From Streptomyces sp. S.PB5 (lineage in GTDB: Bacteria; Actinomycetota; Actinomycetes; Streptomycetales; Streptomycetaceae), in the NCBI RefSeq assembly GCF_030403745.1, contig NZ_JAQMWP010000011.1, positions 186,001-250,000 on the forward strand: a stretch of 64,000 nucleotides of DNA, in the 5' to 3' direction. The position numbers and the translations under genes are program-made. A model generated the notes under the pieces. The model made no database searches and was not told the DNA's origin. It saw only the letters and a list, made by a program, of their open reading frames with translations. Positions within the stretch are counted from its first letter, which is position 1, and every line of letters begins with the position of its first letter. Positions 42,536-51,369 of this stretch are shown here, piece by piece.

Positions 42536-43320
42536 GAGAACGAGGGCGGTCGACTGTTCACGAAGTGCAGCAAGCAGGTGGCGCCACAAGAAACAGCGGA
42601 CTGGACCGGCGTGCAGTTTCGGCCATGAAACCTCTCGACCCGTCGTTCGGTACAGATGTCCGCAGGCGCTTGAGCAGGTGTGACCATCTCGGGGACGGCT
42701 GACGAATTCCCGCCATTTAGTTCACCTGCCATTGACGGCGCTATCGATCAGCACTGAAGATCCAACAGGCCATTACAGATGTGCGCCAACCACTTCATAG
42801 CCGTCGACGACACGTCAGCAACAAGCAGTGCGGGTTACATCAACTCGGCTCTTCCTGCGACGTACACAATATGCGGGCTTCCTACGAGCGCACGCCCCTC
42901 CCCTCCCCCTCCTCGACGGCCTTTGCCTGGTCCGGAGTTCCAGCTGGGCGGCCTGGGCGGAGGCGTCCGACAGGCACTGTTCGTGAACAGTACGCACGTT
43001 TGGCAAGAGGGAGTCCATGAAGGCTTCATCACCGACCATGACGATCCCGGGATCGTCACCGGCGTGGAGCAGGCGCTGGGCGTGCACGAGCTGCTCGTGG
43101 CAACCGCCTGGACGCGAGCGGCCCCCGCGGTGCGTCGGCCGCCGCAGGCAGCAGGCAGGAAGGCGCCTGCCCGGTCGGTACGGGTCTCCTGCCCCAGGGC
43201 GACGTCGACGAGGTCACCGCCCTGGCCGCCTTCCTGATCCCGGTGCCGCCTCCCGCCCGCAGCCGGGTCCGAGGGCGGCGGGAAGCCCGTACGGCCGCGC
43301 GCCGAGGTGAGGACCACATC

Positions 43321-44592
43321 ATGTCTCGACCACGAGGACTGCCCATGTTCACCGAGTACAACCGCGCGTTCCTGGAGGCCCAACGCGCCTCGCCGGACCA
43401 TGCGATGGCCGCCCGCGGTGCCGACCAGCTCCTGGACGATCTCGGGATCGCCTTCCGGTCGCTGCCGTACTACTTCCGTATCGACCCCGCGACCCACGCC
43501 GCGCTCGCCCGTGCGACGCGCACACTGGTCGACGCGCAGGAGAAGCTCGTGCGGCATCTGTGCACGACGCGAACGCCGGACGAACTGCGGGCACTGTTCC
43601 ACGTGCCGCCCAAGATGGCAGCTCACATGGACTGGTCCACCGTCGCCTCGCGTGGCTTGCGGATGCTGCGGGCCGACATCATCCCGACCGAGTCCGGCTA
43701 TTACTTCTGCGAGGTCAACCACTTCTCCGGGGTCGGTGCGACCGAGGGCTACTACAGCGCGTACGTCATGGCTGAGTTGCTGGGGCGGTCCGTGACCGGG
43801 GTGTCGCCGATCCGGCAGCAGGCGCATCTGTACATGACCGAGTGCCGGCGCGGCGGTTTCACCCGCTTCGTCATACTCGACTCGACCAAGCATCGGGCCT
43901 ACGGGTTCAGCCCGCACTGGCTGTTGCAGCGCTATCTCCGGCTGATGGCGCCGGACATCGAGATCCACTACCACGACGAGCTGACGTACCCGTCCGAGTG
44001 GCTGGCCCCGGATGAGGCCCGCAAGACACTCATCCACCGCCTCGTCACCGTCGAAGACACCTCTGACGAGGGTGAGTTCCTGGTGGCGCTGCGGGACAGC
44101 GGGGCCACCTTCTCGTGCCTGTTCGAGGGCGAGCTGAAGATGCACCGACGATGGTTCTCCATGCTCTGCGACCCCGAGTACCAGAAGATCCTCAGCGAGG
44201 AGGAGCGGCAGGTCGTCCAGCAGTACGTGCCGCACACCTTCGATCTGTCCTGCGACACCCTGGAATCGGCGCTGGCGGACAAGGACCGGCTGGTTTTCAA
44301 ACGCAGTTACACCTACGGCGGCAAAGAGGTGCTCATCGGCGACCGGTACACGCCCGAAGAGCTCCGCGCGCTGCTGAGCGCCGACGTCTGCGGATGGAGC
44401 TGCCAGCGAAGGCTGCACACCTCAAGCCTGGAGCTGCCCGGCCCGGACGGTGAAGTCGTGCCGTTCTACTACGTCTTGGGGATGTACCTCTACGGCGAGG
44501 GCGCCAGCGGTCTCCTCGTGCGGGGTACCGCGCATTCCCCGGTGGTCAACCTGTCGCAGGGCGGAGGGGTTTCGTGGGCGTTCGTCGAGTAG
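43321..44592 (+). CDS. circularly-permuted ATP-grasp-like ligase
   Basis: A 423-residue protein that looks like an ATP-grasp enzyme of the circularly permuted (glutathionylspermidine-synthase-like) group. Likely ATP and Mg contacts are in ICxN-type EVNHFSGVGATEGY (about 138-151) and in DRLVFKRSYTYGGKEVLIGDRY, the Lys plus glycine loop of the grasp. Family enzymes activate a carboxylate as acyl phosphate and join it to an amine. No signal peptide. The ATG at 43321 follows GAGGTGAGG. It overlaps the carboxylic acid reductase gene by 19 bases, so the two should act in one pathway: amide formation and reduction of a carboxylate. Substrates unknown; the family call is moderately sure. Confidence 0.72.
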   Translation: MSRPRGLPMFTEYNRAFLEAQRASPDHAMAARGADQLLDDLGIAFRSLPYYFRIDPATHAALARATRTLVDAQEKLVRHLCTTRTPDELRALFHVPPKMAAHMDWSTVASRGLRMLRADIIPTESGYYFCEVNHFSGVGATEGYYSAYVMAELLGRSVTGVSPIRQQAHLYMTECRRGGFTRFVILDSTKHRAYGFSPHWLLQRYLRLMAPDIEIHYHDELTYPSEWLAPDEARKTLIHRLVTVEDTSDEGEFLVALRDSGATFSCLFEGELKMHRRWFSMLCDPEYQKILSEEERQVVQQYVPHTFDLSCDTLESALADKDRLVFKRSYTYGGKEVLIGDRYTPEELRALLSADVCGWSCQRRLHTSSLELPGPDGEVVPFYYVLGMYLYGEGASGLLVRGTAHSPVVNLSQGGGVSWAFVE

Positions 44593-47500
44593 CCGTACCG
44601 ATGACCCACCCGGAGTCGATGGCCGCCTCCGACCGGCAGCGGTGGCTCGCGGAACGTATCGCGGCGCTGCGGGTGGACGACCCGGAGTTCGCCGGGGCGA
44701 TCCCGTCGGTCACGGTGGCGGACGGCATGCGCCGGGCCGAGGGAAGTCTGGCGGACACCGTCTCCGCCGCCATGACGGGATACATCGACCGGCCCGCTCT
44801 CGCACAGCGGGCGCGGGAGGTCGTCACGGATCGCACGACCGGCAGAGCCTCCCTGGAACTCCTCCCGCGCTTCGACGCGATCACCTACGGCGAGCTGTGG
44901 TCGAGGGTGGGCGCGCTGGCGGGGGCATGGACGACCGGTGTGTCCGGAGGGTTCACAGCAGGCGACTTCGTCGCGGTCCTGGGGTTCACCGGCATCGACT
45001 ACGCGACCATCGACCTCACCTGCATGGTGCTGGGCGCGGTGTCGGTCCCGTTGCCGAGGAGTGCCTCCGCCGCGCACCTCGCGCCGGTCGTGGACGAGAC
45101 ACGGCCGCGGATCCTGGCGGCGGATGTCGAATCGGTCGGCATCGCGGTGGATGTGGTGCTCCGGAGCGACTCCATCGAACGGCTCGTGGTCTTCGACTAC
45201 GACGGCAGGGTCGACGACCACCGTGAGACATTCGCGGCAGTCGTCGACAGGCTGCACGGACGCGCCACCGTGGTGACGTTCTCCGCTGAACTGGAGCGCG
45301 GTCAGGGGCGGTCGGCGATCAGCACCCCCGCGGACAGCGATCCCGACCGCACGGACAGCGATCCCGACCGGCTGGCCGGCCTCATCTACACCTCCGGCAG
45401 TACGGGCACCCCGAAAGGCGCCATGTACACCGAGGGAATGCTCACTCAGATGTGGCAGCGTTCTCGTGGCGGCATGACCAACGCCGGAGCGAGCGGTGAC
45501 GCGCCGCTGCCGACCATCGTCCTGCACTACATGCCGATGAGCCATGCGAACGGCCGCTCCTGGCTGGTCTCCGGGCTCGCCTCGGGCGGAATCGGCTTCT
45601 TCGTGGGACGAAGCGACCTGTCCACGCTGTTCGAAGACATTTCCCTCGCGAGGCCCACCGTACTGAGCCTGGTCCCCCGTATCTGCGACATGGTCTTCCA
45701 GCTCTACCAGATCGAGGCGGAACGATACGCGGAACAGGGAACGGAAGACGATTCCGCGCATGCCGCGGCGCGCGCGGAAATACGTGACCGGCTCCTGGGC
45801 GGCCGCATTCTCAGCGCGCTGTGCGGTAGCGCCCCGCTCTCCGGACAGATGCGTGACTTCATGGAGTCGGTCCTCGGAATAACGGTGACCGACTGCTACG
45901 GGTCGACGGAGACCGGCCGGCCGGTCGTCGTCAACCAGCAGGTCCGGCGACCACCCGTCATCGACTACAAACTGGTCGATGTGCCCGAACTGGGATACTT
46001 CCAGACCGACAGGCCCTATCCGCGAGGTGAACTTCGGCTCAAATCGGACGGTCTGGTCCACGGCTACTTCAGACAACCCGAAGCCACCGCTCGGGCATTC
46101 GACGAGGACGGGTATTACAGGACCGGCGACATCATGGCGGAGGTCGCACCGGACCGCTTGGTCTACGTCGACCGCATCAACAACGTCGTAAAGCTCTCCC
46201 AGGGCGAATTCGTCGAGATCTCCCGCCTGGAAGCCCTGTACTCGAGCAGTCCATGCATCGAGCAGATCTATCTGTACGGCAGCAGCGAGCAGGCGTTCCT
46301 GCTCGCGGTGGTCGTCCCGGACTTCGCGAGAATCGGCTCGTCCGACACCGAAAAGGTCCGATCGGCTGTCAGCGATTCCATCCGGCGACTCGCGGCGGAA
46401 GCCGAACTGAATCCGTATGAGATTCCGAACGACTTCCTCCTCGAACCCGACAGGTTCTCCGTGGCGAACGGTCTGCTCTCCGGTGTGGGGAAACATCTGC
46501 GGCCCGAGCTCAAGGCTCGTTACGGCGAGCAACTGGAGTGCATGTACCAGGAGATCGCGGACCGCAGGGCCGGACTGCTCGCCCGGGTGCGCGCCACCGG
46601 CGGCAGCCGGCCGACGCTCGACACCGTCACCGGCACCGCACAGGTCGCCCTGGGACTTCAGCCACCGGAATGCCAGCCGGATCAGAGCTTCAGGGATCTG
46701 GGCGGGGACTCGCTCTCCGCGCACACCTTCTCGACGATGCTGGGGCAGGTCTTCGGCATCGAGATACCCATTCAGGTCATCATCGGGCCGACAGCCACCC
46801 TGAGCAGCATCGCCGCATATGTCGACACCGTTCGAGGCTCCGAGGCGAGCCGTCCGAGTTTCGCCTCGGTGCACGGCCGTGACAGCTCGCGGGTGAGCGC
46901 CGCCGACCTGAAACTCGGCACATTCATCGACGCCGGGACACTGGCCCGGGCCACGCGTCTGCCGCGGGCGGCCGACTCGACCCGGACGGTGCTGCTCACC
47001 GGCGCGAACGGCTTCCTGGGCCGCTTCCTGTGCCTGGAGTGGCTTGAGCGGTTCGCCCTGACGGGCGGGAAGCTGATCTGCATCGCGCGCGGACACGACG
47101 ACGCGGCGGCCCGGCAGCGCATCGAGGACGCGTTCACCAGCGGGTCGGCGGAACTCGACGAGCGCTTTGCCACGCTGGCCGACCGCCACCTGGAGGTGCT
47201 CGCGGGAGATGTGTCCGCCCCGAGACTCGGCCTGCGGGACGCTGACTGGGACCGCCTGGCGGGGACCGTGGACCAGATCGTCCACTCGGCCGCGCTGGTC
47301 AACCACGTGCTGCCGTATGCCCAGTTGTTCGAACCCAACGTCGTGGGCACGGCTGAGCTGATCCGGTTGGCGCTGACCACGCGCCGCAAGCGATTCGGTT
47401 ACATCTCGACGGTCGGTGTGGCGATGCTGCCGGACGGATCGTTCGTCGGCGAAGACGCCGACATCCGCACCGCGAGCGCGGTACGCCCCCTCGATGACAC

Positions 47501-48173
47501 CTACGCGAACGGGTACGCGACCAGCAAGTGGGCGGGCGAGGTGCTGCTGCGCGAGGCGCACGAGCGCTGTGGTCTGCCGGTCGCGGTGTTCCGCTCGGAC
47601 ATGATCCTCGCGCACAGTCGTTTCGCCGGCCAGTTGAATGTCCCCGACCGGTTCACCCGGCTGCTGCTGAGTGTGGTCGCCACCGGTGTGGCGCCGCGAT
47701 CGTTCTACGCGATGGACGCGGACGGCAGACGCCGACGTGCCCACTACAGCGGCTTGCCGGTCGACTTCACGGCAGCCGCTGTCGTCTCCCTCGGCGAGAC
47801 GCTGAAGGAAGGCCATTCGACCTACAACGTCGTCAACAACCATGACGACGGAGTCTCGCTGGACCAGTTCGTCGACTGGCTCATCGAACTCGGCTGCCCC
47901 ATCACCCGCATCGACGACTACCAGGATTGGCGTTCGCGGTTCGAGATCGCGCTGAAGGCACTGCCCGAACGACAGCGGAAGCTCTCCCTCCTGCCGCTGA
48001 TCCACGCGTACGACGCGCCGGCACGGCCGGTACCGGGAGCACTGGTTCCCGCTGAACGGTTCCACGCCACGGTCCGGGACTGCGGAGTGGGCGGCGATCA
48101 GGGTGTTCCGCACCTCTCCATGAAGTTGATCGAGAAGTATGTGGCGGACCTCAGACTACTGGCGCTGCTGTAG
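44574..48173 (+). CDS. car: carboxylic acid reductase (adenylation - carrier - thioester reductase)
   Basis: A 1199-residue CAR-type enzyme that adenylates a carboxylic acid, loads it on its phosphopantetheine arm and reduces it with NADPH to the aldehyde. Adenylation domain: LIYTSGSTGTPKGAMYT, CYGSTETGRP, YYRTGDIM. Carrier: DLGGDSLS with Ser713. Reductase: TGANGFLGRF near residue 809, and YATSK with Tyr981/Lys985. Length and order match actinobacterial CARs (about 1170 residues). The enzyme needs a phosphopantetheinyl transferase encoded elsewhere. The GTG at 44574 has GGAGG six bases upstream and overlaps the ligase gene; an ATG at 44601 has no RBS. An exact tandem repeat near residue 255-266 duplicates seven residues. 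Confidence 0.95.
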   Translation: MGVRRVAVPMTHPESMAASDRQRWLAERIAALRVDDPEFAGAIPSVTVADGMRRAEGSLADTVSAAMTGYIDRPALAQRAREVVTDRTTGRASLELLPRFDAITYGELWSRVGALAGAWTTGVSGGFTAGDFVAVLGFTGIDYATIDLTCMVLGAVSVPLPRSASAAHLAPVVDETRPRILAADVESVGIAVDVVLRSDSIERLVVFDYDGRVDDHRETFAAVVDRLHGRATVVTFSAELERGQGRSAISTPADSDPDRTDSDPDRLAGLIYTSGSTGTPKGAMYTEGMLTQMWQRSRGGMTNAGASGDAPLPTIVLHYMPMSHANGRSWLVSGLASGGIGFFVGRSDLSTLFEDISLARPTVLSLVPRICDMVFQLYQIEAERYAEQGTEDDSAHAAARAEIRDRLLGGRILSALCGSAPLSGQMRDFMESVLGITVTDCYGSTETGRPVVVNQQVRRPPVIDYKLVDVPELGYFQTDRPYPRGELRLKSDGLVHGYFRQPEATARAFDEDGYYRTGDIMAEVAPDRLVYVDRINNVVKLSQGEFVEISRLEALYSSSPCIEQIYLYGSSEQAFLLAVVVPDFARIGSSDTEKVRSAVSDSIRRLAAEAELNPYEIPNDFLLEPDRFSVANGLLSGVGKHLRPELKARYGEQLECMYQEIADRRAGLLARVRATGGSRPTLDTVTGTAQVALGLQPPECQPDQSFRDLGGDSLSAHTFSTMLGQVFGIEIPIQVIIGPTATLSSIAAYVDTVRGSEASRPSFASVHGRDSSRVSAADLKLGTFIDAGTLARATRLPRAADSTRTVLLTGANGFLGRFLCLEWLERFALTGGKLICIARGHDDAAARQRIEDAFTSGSAELDERFATLADRHLEVLAGDVSAPRLGLRDADWDRLAGTVDQIVHSAALVNHVLPYAQLFEPNVVGTAELIRLALTTRRKRFGYISTVGVAMLPDGSFVGEDADIRTASAVRPLDDTYANGYATSKWAGEVLLREAHERCGLPVAVFRSDMILAHSRFAGQLNVPDRFTRLLLSVVATGVAPRSFYAMDADGRRRRAHYSGLPVDFTAAAVVSLGETLKEGHSTYNVVNNHDDGVSLDQFVDWLIELGCPITRIDDYQDWRSRFEIALKALPERQRKLSLLPLIHAYDAPARPVPGALVPAERFHATVRDCGVGGDQGVPHLSMKLIEKYVADLRLLALL
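45332..45370 (+). repeat. 21-bp tandem duplication inside the reductase gene
   Basis: GGACAGCGATCCCGACCG occurs at 45332-45349 and again at 45353-45370, a 21 bp period that adds seven residues (TDSDPDR) in a loop ahead of the adenylation core motif. The copies are identical, which suggests a recent slippage event. Confidence 0.7.
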
Positions 48174-48189
48174 GAGCTGACACGAGACG

Positions 48190-49596
48190 ATGTCCGAAAA
48201 GAATCCCACCGTTGCCGTCGACGGCCCCGGAGAACGGGATGCCGACACGGTTCGGCCCGGCCGGGTACTGACGGCCGCCTGCCTCGGCTACGGCATGGTC
48301 GTCCTGGACACCACCGTCGTCAATGTCGCCATCCCCGCGATGCAGACGAGCCTGCACGCCGACCTGGCCATGATGCAGTTGGTCGTGGACTCCTACGTGA
48401 TCGTCCTGGCGAGCCTGGTTCTCGCCGGCGCCACGGCTGTCGCACGGTTCGGGGCCGTCCCCATGTACCGGGTCGGAGTCGGCGTCTTCGGGGTGGCGTC
48501 CCTGCTGTGCGGTGTGGCCCCAGGCGGCCCAACTCTGGTCGCGCTGCGCATTCTGCAGGGCATCGGTGCGATCCTGTTGATGCCGGCCACCTTGGTGATG
48601 CTGACGAAGGCGTACCCGAGTCCCGAGGCGCGCGCCAAGGCCATGGCCGTCTGGGCCACCGTTGCCGGAAGCCCGGTGGCGTTCGGGCCGATTCTGGGCG
48701 GGGCTCTCGTCGGCGTGATCGGATGGCGCAGCATCTTCCTCATCAACGTACCTGTCGTGGTGGGTGCGTTGTGGATGGCGTCGCGGTTCATGCCTCCTGA
48801 CGACCAGGGCCGCGCGGAACCACAGGACTTCGTGGGTCAGGCGCTCGCCGCGGTCTTCCTCGGGGGAGCCACGCTGGCGCTGGTCAAGGGCCACGAAATC
48901 GGCTGGGGCCGACCCGTGTGGGCCGCGATCGCGGTCGTCTGCGTGGCGTTGGCCGCGTTCGTGGTCAGACAGAGAACCTACGCGTATCCCATGCTTCCGG
49001 CCGACCTCCTGCGCAGCCGTGGATTCAGCGGGTTCGTCGGCGTCGGCCTCCTGCTGTTCGCCGGGTACTACGGGTTGGTCTTCGTGGTCAGTCTCTATCT
49101 GCAACAGGTACGTGGCTACGGACCCGTGGCCACCGGGCTCAGCTTCCTGCCGGCCGCGCTGCCCATCACGTTCACGCCCTTGCTGGCCAGCAGGATCAGT
49201 GCGCGACTGGGCGCCCTGCGGATGCTGCTGATCGCGCTGTCCCTCACGGCTCTGGGCGCGGTGCTTCTGATCGCGTTCGGCAGCTCCGGACCGGTGGGGA
49301 TGAGCGTCGGCCTCTTCGCGATCGGACTGGGCTTCGGGCTGGCCACCGTTCCGCAGATCACCCTGGTCATGGCCGCGGCGCCGAGCCATCGCACCGCGAT
49401 CGCGAGTGGCATGCTGACCGCGGGGCGGCAGTCCGGTGCCTCCCTCGGAGTGGCGCTGCTGGGCGGCCTGCAGTCCGGCGACACCATCGTGATCCCGGCA
49501 TGCGCGGCATTCGCGGTCTATCTCCTGATGCTCCTGGTGGGTGCCGCCGCGGGCAGGCACACCCGCGGCGGCTCACCTCGGCCGGCGCAGGGCTAG
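48190..49596 (+). CDS. MFS exporter, DHA2 (14-TMS) family
   Basis: A 468-residue exporter. TMS1 carries MVVLDTTVVNVAIPAMQ, the DHA2 motif; motif A is degenerate (GATAVARFGAVPMYR, without the usual DRxGRR); motif C is SPVAFGPILGGALVGVIGW. It is slightly short for 14 helices but the pattern fits. It starts 17 bases after the carboxylic acid reductase gene on the same strand, so it probably exports the product of that pathway or gives self-resistance. Confidence 0.9.
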   Translation: MSEKNPTVAVDGPGERDADTVRPGRVLTAACLGYGMVVLDTTVVNVAIPAMQTSLHADLAMMQLVVDSYVIVLASLVLAGATAVARFGAVPMYRVGVGVFGVASLLCGVAPGGPTLVALRILQGIGAILLMPATLVMLTKAYPSPEARAKAMAVWATVAGSPVAFGPILGGALVGVIGWRSIFLINVPVVVGALWMASRFMPPDDQGRAEPQDFVGQALAAVFLGGATLALVKGHEIGWGRPVWAAIAVVCVALAAFVVRQRTYAYPMLPADLLRSRGFSGFVGVGLLLFAGYYGLVFVVSLYLQQVRGYGPVATGLSFLPAALPITFTPLLASRISARLGALRMLLIALSLTALGAVLLIAFGSSGPVGMSVGLFAIGLGFGLATVPQITLVMAAAPSHRTAIASGMLTAGRQSGASLGVALLGGLQSGDTIVIPACAAFAVYLLMLLVGAAAGRHTRGGSPRPAQG

Positions 49597-49617
49597 AAGC
49601 TCGACCAGCTCCTGCGC
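49585..49617. terminator. weak stem-loop between convergent genes
   Basis: GCGCAGG (49585-49591) and CCTGCGC (49611-49617) can pair around a 19-base loop, at the junction of the convergent exporter and NTF2-like genes. The long loop makes it a doubtful terminator. Confidence 0.35.
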
Positions 49618-49622
49618 GACTG

Positions 49623-50096
49623 TCATCGGCCGGCAGTCGTCTCGCGGGGAACGCTGCTCGCCAGGTCCTGCTGGAGGTCCTCGTGCAGGTGGATGATCCG
49701 CCACGAGCCGTTGACGCGTAGCAGGACCGCGGTGTTGCGGATCATCCGGGCGGGGAGGGACGCGTAGTCGACCCGCAGCCAGTACCGGGCGAGGGCGAGG
49801 TGCCCGAAGACGTCGATGGTCTCGCCGTGGGCTTCGAGACCGGTTTCCCGGGGGCCCGATTCGGTGGGGGGACGCCGGTCGCGTACTTCGTCCAGTTCCG
49901 TCTTGCCCCTGATGAGGCCCGGGGTCGCCGAGTCGAAGACGGTCGCGTCGGGGTCCAGGAAGGAGTCGATCCGCGGCCGGTCCCCCGCGGTGAAGGCGTG
50001 GTACATCCCGGTGATCACCGCCCACACGGCCGCGAGGTCGTCGGGGGATCCGCCGGGGCGGGCGCCGCCGGTGGGGGACGGGACGGCAACGTGCAT
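49623..50096 (-). CDS. NTF2-like / SnoaL-like family protein
   Basis: A 157-residue protein with the cone-shaped NTF2 fold: an N-terminal helix (AAVWAVITGMYHAFTAGDRPRI), then DSFLDPDATVFDSATPGLI with conserved Asp residues, and beta strands up to SWRIIHLHEDL, the usual ending in DUF4440/SnoaL-like members. These proteins are either small enzymes or binding proteins. The ATG at 50096 follows AGGAG. It is the last gene of the peptide-uptake operon, 62 bp after the M24 peptidase gene. Confidence 0.82.
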   Translation of the reverse strand: MHVAVPSPTGGARPGGSPDDLAAVWAVITGMYHAFTAGDRPRIDSFLDPDATVFDSATPGLIRGKTELDEVRDRRPPTESGPRETGLEAHGETIDVFGHLALARYWLRVDYASLPARMIRNTAVLLRVNGSWRIIHLHEDLQQDLASSVPRETTAGR

Positions 50097-50158
50097 GTGC
50101 GATGGCTCCTGTGCAGAGGGAGAGACGTTCGGGGGGCGCGGCGTGGCCGCGCGCCGGG

Positions 50159-51289
50159 TCAGGGCAGGACGGTCAGTTCGCGGCTGGTGAGGTTGAGTCG
50201 CTCACCGCCGCCGTCGGAGCAGAGCACGATGTCCTCGATGCGGGCCCCGAACCGGTCGGGCAGGTAGATGCCGGGTTCGACGGAGAAGGACATACCGGGC
50301 TCCAGCACCAGGTCCGAGCCGGTGACGATGTACGGCTCCTCATGGCCCTCCAGGCCGATGCCGTGCCCGGTGCGGTGGATGAAGTGGGCGCCGTAGCCCG
50401 AGTCGTCGATGAAGTCCCGGCCGATCGCGTCGAGTTCACCGGCGGTGATGCCGGGGCGGACGCCCTCGGTCTGGAGCCGCTGCGCGGCCAGGAGCACCTC
50501 GTGCAGCCGCAGATAGTCCGGCGACGGCTGCCCGACCACGTAGTTGCGGGTGCAGTCGGAGCAGTAGCCGTCCTCGGTCGTGCCCCCGATGTCGACCAGG
50601 ACCGGATCGCCGGGCCGGATGACCCGGTCGGACACCTCGTGGTGCGCACTGGCGCTGTTCGGGCCCGAGGCGACGATGACGAAGTCGGTCCGGACATGGC
50701 CCTCGGTGACGATCGCGTCGGCGATGTCCCGGCCCACCTCGCGCTCGGTGCGCCCGGCCCGCAGCCACTCGCCCATGCGGGAGTGCACCCGGTCGATGGC
50801 GGCACCGGCCCGGCGCAGCGCTTCGGCCTCCTCCGGCGTCTTGCGGATCCGCAGGTCGTTCAGCACGGCTCCGGCGAGGCTCTGGTGGGTGTGGGGAAGC
50901 GCGGTGCGGAAGGCGGTGGTCTTCTCGGCCCACATGTGGTTGTCCACGGCGACCCGGGCTGCCCCGCGGGGCAGCCGCGCGGCGACCAGGGCGTAGGGGT
51001 CCTCGGTCTCGCCCCAGCCCGTGATGTCGATGCCGAGGCTCCCGGCCGGCGAGGCGTGTGCGGCGGCCCGCTCCAACTCCGGTACGACGAGGAAGGCTTC
51101 GCCGTCGGCGGGCACGACCAGACAGGTGAGCCGTTCGAGCGGCTTGGCGTCGTAGCCGGTGAGGTAGCGCAGGTCGGCGCTGGGGCTGATCAGCAGGGCG
51201 TCGAGGCCCGCGGCGGCGGTGGCCTTGCGGGCACGGGCCAGTCGGTCGCTGAGGTGGAGGGCAGGGGTGCTCACTCGGGTGGTCTCCAT
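50159..51289 (-). CDS. M24-family Xaa-Pro dipeptidase/aminopeptidase-like metallopeptidase
   Basis: A 376-residue cytosolic peptidase with an N-terminal creatinase-type domain (to about 140) and the pita-bread catalytic domain. Metal ligands are visible: Asp in VLVDIGGTTEDGYCSDCTRN (two Asp), His in HRTGHGIGLEG, Glu in VEPGIY, Glu in ARIEDIV. It probably splits peptides brought in by the ABC importer encoded just upstream in the same operon (80 bp gap). The start is uncertain: ATG 51289 has no RBS, while GTG 51274 lies nine bases after GGAG. Confidence 0.92.
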   Translation of the reverse strand: METTRVSTPALHLSDRLARARKATAAAGLDALLISPSADLRYLTGYDAKPLERLTCLVVPADGEAFLVVPELERAAAHASPAGSLGIDITGWGETEDPYALVAARLPRGAARVAVDNHMWAEKTTAFRTALPHTHQSLAGAVLNDLRIRKTPEEAEALRRAGAAIDRVHSRMGEWLRAGRTEREVGRDIADAIVTEGHVRTDFVIVASGPNSASAHHEVSDRVIRPGDPVLVDIGGTTEDGYCSDCTRNYVVGQPSPDYLRLHEVLLAAQRLQTEGVRPGITAGELDAIGRDFIDDSGYGAHFIHRTGHGIGLEGHEEPYIVTGSDLVLEPGMSFSVEPGIYLPDRFGARIEDIVLCSDGGGERLNLTSRELTVLP

Positions 51290-51369
51290 GCAGAATCGGG
51301 TGCGGGTTCAGTGGGGGGTAATGGGGGCAATGGGGGCAATTGGGAGTAAAGGGTCAGGAGTCCGTGGCC

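Larger units (their letters stand above)
42139..43320. other. 1.2 kb intergenic region between divergent fxs and ATP-grasp/reductase operons
   Basis: No gene is well supported here. It holds a 14 bp palindrome (42522-42535), a 13-mer repeated at 40 bp (42462-42474 and 42502-42514), a promoter-like pair TTGACG (42732-42737) / GAAGAT (42756-42761) pointing right, and a stretch around 42780-42880 with lower GC than its surroundings. From about 42970 to 43320 codon bias suggests coding sequence, but the biased frame changes near 43105 and there is no good start, so it may be a decayed gene. Several open frames of 60-150 codons exist on both strands without other support. Confidence 0.6.

Noticed and set aside
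42460..42732. 90-codon minus-strand frame upstream of fxsA, considered as a second precursor peptide
   Set aside because: No FxSxx ending, no RBS, and weak codon bias; ends in unrelated residues.
42779..43237. 152-codon plus-strand frame starting MCANHFIAV
   Set aside because: Codon bias supports only its middle part; no RBS and low-complexity Pro/Ser/Arg segments.
51320..51342. Tandem ATGGGGGCA repeat between the DppF and M24 genes considered as a regulatory element
   Set aside because: Only two and a half imperfect copies, no symmetry, and it lies inside a single operon.
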